DNA of 48,076 bases from contig CAMWUN010000025.1 in assembly GCA_947177425.1 (NCBI GenBank), forward strand, positions 1 through 48,076, in the 5' to 3' direction. The position numbers and the translations under genes are program-made. Under the pieces are notes generated by a model, which made no database searches, had not been told where the DNA came from, and saw only the letters and a program-made list of their open reading frames with translations. Source of the stretch: an uncultured bacterium. GTDB taxonomy: Bacteria; Bacillota; Clostridia; Lachnospirales; Lachnospiraceae. Below, piece by piece: positions 43,377-48,076 of this stretch (position 1 is the first letter of the stretch; every line of letters begins with the position of its first letter).

Positions 43377-44894
43377 TTACATCCACCTCCGATTGTCCGG
43401 CTCTTCTTCCTGCCGCCCGGATATTTCCACTGTTACCTCTCTGCTTCTGATTTCCAGCAGATAAGCGTCCTCCCCTATCCGATGCACCTTATAATCCGGC
43501 CCTTCGTGAAGTTCTTTGTCTGTCCTCACCATACAGTACCACACATCCACAAAGCCTTCCGCATTTATATGAATCTGTTCCTGGCCCAGAGTGAACGCAG
43601 GCTGTATTTTCTCATACCGTTTAAACCGCTCCTGTGCTTCCTGCCAGTTTACCGCATCCAGAAACTGGTTGTTTCTATATATATCATGGATATTTTTGGA
43701 CAGTTCGCGGGAATAGGCCGCCCATTCATACTCCGGATCCTCCCCCTTACTTCCCATGATTTCCCGCATGTCATAGCAGGAAGTGGCAAGCCCCATCCCG
43801 GACGCAAAGCTTTCCATCCGCCACCGCTTTTCATCTCCCGGCATATGGCCTTCACACACTATGGGCAGAATACTGCCCTCATTATTTTCCAGGATAATTC
43901 CCCGGCTGCGCTTCATCTGGGTTTCTATGTCATAAAAATCGTCATTCTTGTCTTCCACATAACTCCTGCCGGAAATGATGACGCCCTCCATATAGCCAAT
44001 CTTGTCCATGGCAGGCCAGATAATATCCCTCACGAACATGACCGGATCCCTGCTGTAAAGTTTCTGTATCAATTCCCGGTCAGAATTTTCATAATCCGGA
44101 TAATAATCCAGAAGCACTGCGCCTGCGTTTACCACCGGATGCAGGAACACTTCCTCCATATCCGCCAGCGCGCCTGCAAAGATGCCGGTTCCTCCATCCT
44201 GGGAAAAGAAAGGGCCGTTACAGCAGTAAATCCTGCCGCTGCCATATTGCTTTTTCCATAACAGAGGGATGAGCAGCCTCTGTTCCTTATCCCTTTTACT
44301 CTTTTCCTGAATCATTTTTGTGCAGGCAGCATCAAGGGCAATATCCCTTACCTCCATGGGAAGACTGTCGTAATAAACCATTCCCTGGACCATCAGACCT
44401 TCAAAAATCATCATGCCGTCTATCTGAGCTACTCCCCTGCTCTCTAATACGCCCAGTTCCTTTTCATACGCTGCATCCTCCCCTGCCAGGCAGGTATAAA
44501 ACAGATATTTCCCTTCTTCCTGCGCAAGACGCAGAAGCTCCTGCCCCTGGTCTGCCTGCCCCGGCTCTTTTGCCGTTATGATAAACACTCTGGCTGCATC
44601 CAACTGCTCCCGGCTTATTCCGCTGATATCCGCCTTCGCAATATAAGCCTTTTTCATCTCATCAAGCATCTGCATAACCTGAATGGATATCCCGCTTTCT
44701 ATTTCATTCCCATACAAAACCACATATTCAGCAGCCTGCACTTCCTGTCTTTCCGTTATTGCCGCCCGTTCAATCTCCGGAAGGCTGTTGTCTGTCCCAT
44801 AATCCAGCGCCAAGTTCCCTGAAAAAATAAGATAGAACACAAAAATACCAAAAAAACCAGCCGTAACCGCTATATAATCTGATATTTTTAACAT
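43377..44894 (-). CDS. Membrane-anchored extracytoplasmic protein, DUF2194-like (PelA position)
   Basis: The product of 505 residues has a single N-terminal membrane helix (about 7-26) and then a large extracytoplasmic region. Most resembles the DUF2194 proteins found beside pelF and pelG in Firmicutes, but I recognise the family only loosely. The region 70-250 looks like a flavodoxin- or amidotransferase-like alpha/beta domain. Residues around VEDKNDDFYDIETQ and CEGHMPGDEKRW give Asp/His clusters that could bind metal, but I do not see a clear CE4 deacetylase triad. The ATG at 44894 has GGGAGAGAG upstream; the frame to 44948 is rejected. It occupies the position of PelA and may do its polymer-modifying job. 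Confidence 0.6.
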   Translation of the reverse strand: MLKISDYIAVTAGFFGIFVFYLIFSGNLALDYGTDNSLPEIERAAITERQEVQAAEYVVLYGNEIESGISIQVMQMLDEMKKAYIAKADISGISREQLDAARVFIITAKEPGQADQGQELLRLAQEEGKYLFYTCLAGEDAAYEKELGVLESRGVAQIDGMMIFEGLMVQGMVYYDSLPMEVRDIALDAACTKMIQEKSKRDKEQRLLIPLLWKKQYGSGRIYCCNGPFFSQDGGTGIFAGALADMEEVFLHPVVNAGAVLLDYYPDYENSDRELIQKLYSRDPVMFVRDIIWPAMDKIGYMEGVIISGRSYVEDKNDDFYDIETQMKRSRGIILENNEGSILPIVCEGHMPGDEKRWRMESFASGMGLATSCYDMREIMGSKGEDPEYEWAAYSRELSKNIHDIYRNNQFLDAVNWQEAQERFKRYEKIQPAFTLGQEQIHINAEGFVDVWYCMVRTDKELHEGPDYKVHRIGEDAYLLEIRSREVTVEISGRQEEEPDNRRWM

Positions 44895-44951
44895 TTTCTC
44901 TCTCCCGTCACTAAAACGTGTCTGAAAAAACATTCCCCCAACCTGCACGCT

Positions 44952-45857
44952 CTAGTTGGGATATATGTATCTCTTTTCATCTTCCTGCTTCCGCATCTTA
45001 CTTATCTGGTCCGACAGGATGCCGAAGCAGATAAGCTGGAAACCAAAAATAATCAGAATGGACGCTAAAATCGGTACCCCGTTTGACCACTGTAATGCCC
45101 GGATCACGCCATAGGCTGCCCCGAAAGCACACATGGCAAGGCCGCCCTTCCCAAAGACCCGCATGGGCTGGAAAAGAATAATAATCTGGAAAATCAGGGC
45201 AATCGTGCGGCAGCCGTCTCTCACCTGTCTGACGGAGCTTTTGCCCTCTCTCTTCCGCACGGTAATGTCCACTTCCCCTCCCCTGTATTCCTGCTCCAGC
45301 ATCAGCAGGGTAGTGACGGTGGAAGCGCCGAAGGTGTCCGGCAAAAGGGACAGATGCGACATAATAATTTCTCTTTTGAACCCTCTCATACCGGAATTGA
45401 AATCCCTCAGTTCTTCCTTGGTTATGAAATTCAATATTCCTTTTAAAACTTTTTTACCAAAACTTCTGCTCTTATCCACATAGGAATTGCCATCCCTGAT
45501 TCCAATACAGTAATCCAGTTCTTCCTCCTGCATTTTGTTGATAATCTTCAGCACATCTTCGGGCCTGTGCTGGCCGTCCGCGTCATACCAGATAATGATA
45601 TTTCCAGAGGATTCCCGTATCCCCGTTTTAACAGCCGAGCCATACCCTTTGTTTTTACGGTGGTTAATCAGACGGACTTGTGAAAAGCCGCTTACAATCT
45701 GGGCTGTCTGGTCTGTGCTTCCATCATTGATCACTACGATTTCCACATCTTCCATATCCCATTTTCCGATATGTTCCTGCAGTTCTGCCAGCACTGCCCC
45801 GATTGCCGCTTCCTCGTTGTATGCAGGTATGATTATGGATACACTGTTTTCACTCAT
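44952..45857 (-). CDS. Glycosyltransferase family 2 (GtrB/DPM1-like) with two C-terminal helices
   Basis: The product of 301 residues has the GT-A fold with SIIIPAYNEEAAIG at the start, VINDGSTDQT, and the metal-binding DxD in WYDADGQHRPED. About 230 residues of catalytic domain are followed by two membrane helices (about 235-285). This is the layout of polyprenyl-phosphate glycosyltransferases (GtrB, dolichyl-phosphate-mannose synthase), which load a sugar onto a lipid carrier. Such a product could feed the GT-C-like membrane protein at 35151-37403. GGGAGG lies eight bases before the ATG. It overlaps the GT8 gene by 8 bases and precedes the DUF2194-like gene by 57 bases. Confidence 0.9.
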   Translation of the reverse strand: MSENSVSIIIPAYNEEAAIGAVLAELQEHIGKWDMEDVEIVVINDGSTDQTAQIVSGFSQVRLINHRKNKGYGSAVKTGIRESSGNIIIWYDADGQHRPEDVLKIINKMQEEELDYCIGIRDGNSYVDKSRSFGKKVLKGILNFITKEELRDFNSGMRGFKREIIMSHLSLLPDTFGASTVTTLLMLEQEYRGGEVDITVRKREGKSSVRQVRDGCRTIALIFQIIILFQPMRVFGKGGLAMCAFGAAYGVIRALQWSNGVPILASILIIFGFQLICFGILSDQISKMRKQEDEKRYIYPN

Positions 45858-46752
45858 CGTCTCTTCCTCCCAATTTTCGCTTTACGACCGCCAGCAAATG
45901 CTTCCCGATTGTAATATAACGCCTGTTCCACTGTCTTGCTTTTTCCGGATCTGTCTCCGGAAATATCTTCAAATATCTGTGATACTCCACTGCAAATTTA
46001 CCGCAGTATTGAGGGTGCCAGGGTTTCACTGCCCCCATGTAATGCACCACTTTCGGATAATTCTTCTCCAGCAGGAATCCTCCTAAAATATAGAACAGCA
46101 TCCCCATCTCGCTTCCGTATCCGGTATTATAGTTGTATTTTCGCTCCAGCAGTTTGATTCTTCCCCTGAAGATAAGATTAATAATGTCCTGGTCAGGATA
46201 TTCCAGCCGCTCTCTCCATTCCTCCACTGCATGGCTGATATACCCGGCCTGGAAATTTTCCCGCATCTTGTCCAAATCCATCAGCAGAACGCCTGAATTA
46301 ATGTATTGTTCTTCCTCCTTAAACCCGATTGCCACTTTATGTGCCGAAAGCATCCTGTTTATAGCATAGTCCGGAATTCCCGCCAGTATGTTCCCTTCCA
46401 GGTCTGTCTCATACATGGATATGAGGGATCCTCTTATCATAATATCCGGGTCTAAATACAGAATTCTTTTTTCCGAAGGAAACATCACCCCTGCAAAAAG
46501 CCTGTAGTACATCTCCTTCGTGAAATACCGGAACACAGGCACCTCTGCAAGCTGTCCTTCGTCCATCCGCACCGGAAGGAACCTGCTGTTGTTCTTCTCG
46601 ACCAGCTCTTTCAGTTCCGCCAGTTCCCCGTCCCTTACATTGCTGTACAGCAGATAAATCCTGTTCTCATTCCTGTGATAAACAAAAAACGAAGTCAGCA
46701 TCACCTTCAAGGGCCGTATGTAGTTACTGTCCACTGTCACCAGAATATTCAT
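45850..46752 (-). CDS. Glycosyltransferase family 8 (proximal paralog)
   Basis: The product of 300 residues is a GT8 enzyme with ILVTVDSNYIRPLKVMLTSF, the DxD motif in YLDPDIMI, the NSGVLLMDLDKM block, and HYMGAVKPW near the end. It is paralogous to the GT8 at 30299-31201: FTKEMYYRLFAG and FSKEMYYRILTP are equivalent segments. The ATG lies inside the end of the GT4 gene upstream (29-base overlap) and has GGGAGAGG upstream. It probably transfers glucose or galactose from the UDP donor. The full, intact C-terminus (GGRDDE) contrasts with the repeat-derived end of its paralog. Confidence 0.9.
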   Translation of the reverse strand: MNILVTVDSNYIRPLKVMLTSFFVYHRNENRIYLLYSNVRDGELAELKELVEKNNSRFLPVRMDEGQLAEVPVFRYFTKEMYYRLFAGVMFPSEKRILYLDPDIMIRGSLISMYETDLEGNILAGIPDYAINRMLSAHKVAIGFKEEEQYINSGVLLMDLDKMRENFQAGYISHAVEEWRERLEYPDQDIINLIFRGRIKLLERKYNYNTGYGSEMGMLFYILGGFLLEKNYPKVVHYMGAVKPWHPQYCGKFAVEYHRYLKIFPETDPEKARQWNRRYITIGKHLLAVVKRKLGGRDDE

Positions 46753-47845
46753 CTGTCCTCTCCCGCCGCATTGTCATCATGCTCCCCAGCACGCCTTCCC
46801 AATCATCAAGTATCTGTTCCCTGTCAAACCGCTTTGTGGATTCCTTTGCGTTCCTTCCCATCCTTCTGCGCAGTTCTTCGTCCTTCATAAGCAGTTCCAG
46901 TTTCTGTGCAAACATTTCCACATTCCCCGGTTCCACCAGATAACCGTTCTCCCCGTCTATGACGATTTCCCCCGGCCCTGCCTTGCAGGAATAACTTACC
47001 GCCGGGAGGGAAAAATCCATTGCCTCCAGCAGGACCATTCCAAACCCCTCATCCCGGGATGAAAGTACGAAAATTTCGGAAATATTATAATAATGCCCTA
47101 TATCGGAAACGTTACCAATGAAATGAAAATTTTTAAGCCCTGCGGCTTTTTTTTGTTCTTCCAGTATGTATCTGTCTTCCCCTTCGCCTGCCACCAGAAC
47201 TTTCCACTCAGGATATTTGTCCTCCAGCATCTTCCAGCTTTTCATCAGCAGGTCAAACCCCTTCACTCCTGTCAGCCTTCCTGCGGCAAAGATAACCGGC
47301 TCTTTTGCCTCCTCCGGCTCTCCGTCCCCGTATGGATTGGGATTATAAATTCTCGTTATCCGGCATTTCAGATTTAAATTCTGCTGGTAATATCCCTTGT
47401 CCTCCTCCGACAATACAATCAACTGGTCTGAAAACCTGCTTACCAGCCTTCTTGCAACGGCCCTTAAGGAATGATTCCTTTTGAAATGATAATGGTAATT
47501 AAAATGCTCCCATGATATCCAGTGTACCTTTGGATTCAGTCTCTTTAGAAAAAAGGAGTAGAACACCAGTATAATATCTACATCTACCAGAAAATCCGGT
47601 TTTTTCTTCCCAAGGAATGCGTTCAACTGCTTCAGCTTCCTGATAATGCCCGCCTTCGGCGCTTCCTCTTCCGCCCAGAAAACTTTCACTTCCTCATCCA
47701 GTGAAAAAAACGTTTTCCCTGTTCCCCATAAACTCATAATGGAAACCCGGTATCCCCGCTCTGACAACCCATTTGCTATGACGGAAAGCACTCTCTCCGT
47801 CCCTCCGGAGTGGCTCATGTTTCCAATAAAGAAAACGATTTCCAT
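46724..47845 (-). CDS. Glycosyltransferase family 4, first gene of exopolysaccharide operon
   Basis: The product of 373 residues begins EIVFFIGNMSHSGGTERVLS, the GT4 N-terminal glycine-rich loop. It holds the E-x7-E motif in SSRDEGFGMVLLEAMDFSLP. The ATG at 47845 has AGGAG five bases upstream. The in-frame ATG at 47902 lies between the -10 and -35 region of the predicted promoter, so it is rejected. It is transcribed from the promoter at 47884-47913 with a leader of about 30-40 bases. As first gene it may add the first or second sugar of a repeat unit. Confidence 0.88.
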   Translation of the reverse strand: MEIVFFIGNMSHSGGTERVLSVIANGLSERGYRVSIMSLWGTGKTFFSLDEEVKVFWAEEEAPKAGIIRKLKQLNAFLGKKKPDFLVDVDIILVFYSFFLKRLNPKVHWISWEHFNYHYHFKRNHSLRAVARRLVSRFSDQLIVLSEEDKGYYQQNLNLKCRITRIYNPNPYGDGEPEEAKEPVIFAAGRLTGVKGFDLLMKSWKMLEDKYPEWKVLVAGEGEDRYILEEQKKAAGLKNFHFIGNVSDIGHYYNISEIFVLSSRDEGFGMVLLEAMDFSLPAVSYSCKAGPGEIVIDGENGYLVEPGNVEMFAQKLELLMKDEELRRRMGRNAKESTKRFDREQILDDWEGVLGSMMTMRRERTDEYSGDSGQ

Positions 47846-47883
47846 ATTTCTCCTATCCATAACGCTACTTTTCTTATACTCTA

Positions 47884-47913
47884 ATAATACATAAATATGC
47901 ATGTTGCTGTCAA
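47884..47913 (-). promoter_or_regulatory. Promoter of the 12-gene exopolysaccharide operon
   Basis: On the minus strand a perfect TTGACA (47908-47913) is separated by 18 bases from TATTAT (47884-47889). It lies 39-68 bases before the GT4 start. The upstream 110 bases are very AT-rich, which could act as an UP element or bind a regulator. No obvious c-di-GMP riboswitch core was seen in this short leader. I found no strong internal terminator down to 30299, though internal promoters cannot be excluded. Confidence 0.7.
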
Positions 47914-48023
47914 CTCGGCGTAATTGCTAATATTCGACTTATTTTTTTGTATATTTTGTCTAAATATTCCCTCTTTATAATATTTTTCATTATTGTTATT
48001 ATATATGATATGTGATTTTAAGT

Positions 48024-48075
48024 GTTACTGTTCACACAGACCTGCGCATTTACTGCGCTGGTCGTAAGAAAGTGA
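48024..48075. repeat. Right copy of 52-bp terminal inverted repeat
   Basis: It is the exact reverse complement of bases 1-52. The hairpin GACCTGCGCA (48039-48048), loop TTTAC, TGCGCTGGTC (48054-48063) is preceded by GTTACTGTTCAC. It sits upstream of the exopolysaccharide operon promoter, about 110 bases from the -35. Confidence 0.75.
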
Positions 48076-48076
48076 T

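Noticed and set aside
43482-44261. Plus-strand frame of 259 codons within the DUF2194-like gene.
   Set aside because: It is antisense to a gene coupled in the operon and has no support of its own.
47846-48023. c-di-GMP riboswitch in the exopolysaccharide operon leader.
   Set aside because: The leader after the predicted -10 is only about 30-40 bases, too short, and no GEMM-like core motif is visible.
1-48076. The inverted end repeats could mark a 48-kb transposon or integrative element.
   Set aside because: There is no transposase, integrase or relaxase. The window includes housekeeping carAB, and related hairpins occur inside. A repeat-bounded contig explains it better.

Overview
The window is a dense stretch of about 48 kb from a low-to-moderate GC Gram-positive gut-type Firmicute, most likely a member of the Lachnospiraceae (Clostridium cluster XIVa). 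The evidence is strong AGGAGG-type ribosome sites, sugar-binding lipoproteins with lipoboxes, a YesM/YesN two-component pair, MalF/MalG-type sugar permeases without a linked ATPase, and no outer-membrane components. The genus cannot be fixed from the sequence alone. I support 33 protein genes, 31 of them on the minus strand. I found no rRNA, tRNA, CRISPR array, transposase or phage gene. Both window ends carry the same 52-bp hairpin-bearing sequence in inverted orientation, so the window is probably one assembly contig broken at a repeat.

Layout from left to right. (1) 118-4944: a three-gene minus-strand run of a CDF metal transporter, a large PTPS-related membrane protein and a DUF6056-like membrane protein. 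(2) 5195-9661: a GH2 beta-mannosidase, a small membrane protein on the plus strand, a HAD phosphatase and a LysR regulator. (3) 9981-13159: a sugar ABC importer (lipoprotein plus two permeases), whose promoter and leader hold an inverted repeat and an unusual array of degenerate hexamers. (4) 13401-17679: carAB, the carbamoyl-phosphate synthase genes. (5) 17998-29055: an apparent uronate-oligosaccharide locus, consisting of a DUF2264 protein, a GH88 unsaturated glucuronyl hydrolase, a YesM-type histidine kinase, a YesN-type response regulator, a second ABC importer, and a divergent AraC regulator. (6) 29224-30180: a soluble methyl-accepting-type signalling protein. (7) 30299-47845: a 12-gene exopolysaccharide operon read leftward from a good promoter at 47884-47913.

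The exopolysaccharide operon is the most interesting part. Its core contains recognisable PelF (glycosyltransferase), PelG (membrane transporter), a PelD-like c-di-GMP receptor and a PelE-like TPR protein, plus a DUF2194-like protein in the place where known Gram-positive pel loci carry PelA. This core is embedded among two GT8, two GT4 and one GT2 glycosyltransferases, a large multi-pass membrane protein and a membrane-anchored type I pullulanase. The PelD-like protein has an N-terminal SDR (nucleotide-sugar epimerase-like) domain that has lost the catalytic Tyr and Lys, while its degenerate GGDEF domain keeps an RxxD motif. I infer a c-di-GMP-controlled, decorated Pel-like polysaccharide, possibly carrying alpha-glucan trimmed by the pullulanase. 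Chemistry and regulation are not shown by the sequence.

The two sugar importer operons share a design: each has a stable hairpin just after the binding-protein gene, which would lower permease expression relative to the binding protein. Nothing in the window encodes a diguanylate cyclase, a phosphodiesterase or the importer ATPase, so those functions must be elsewhere in the genome.
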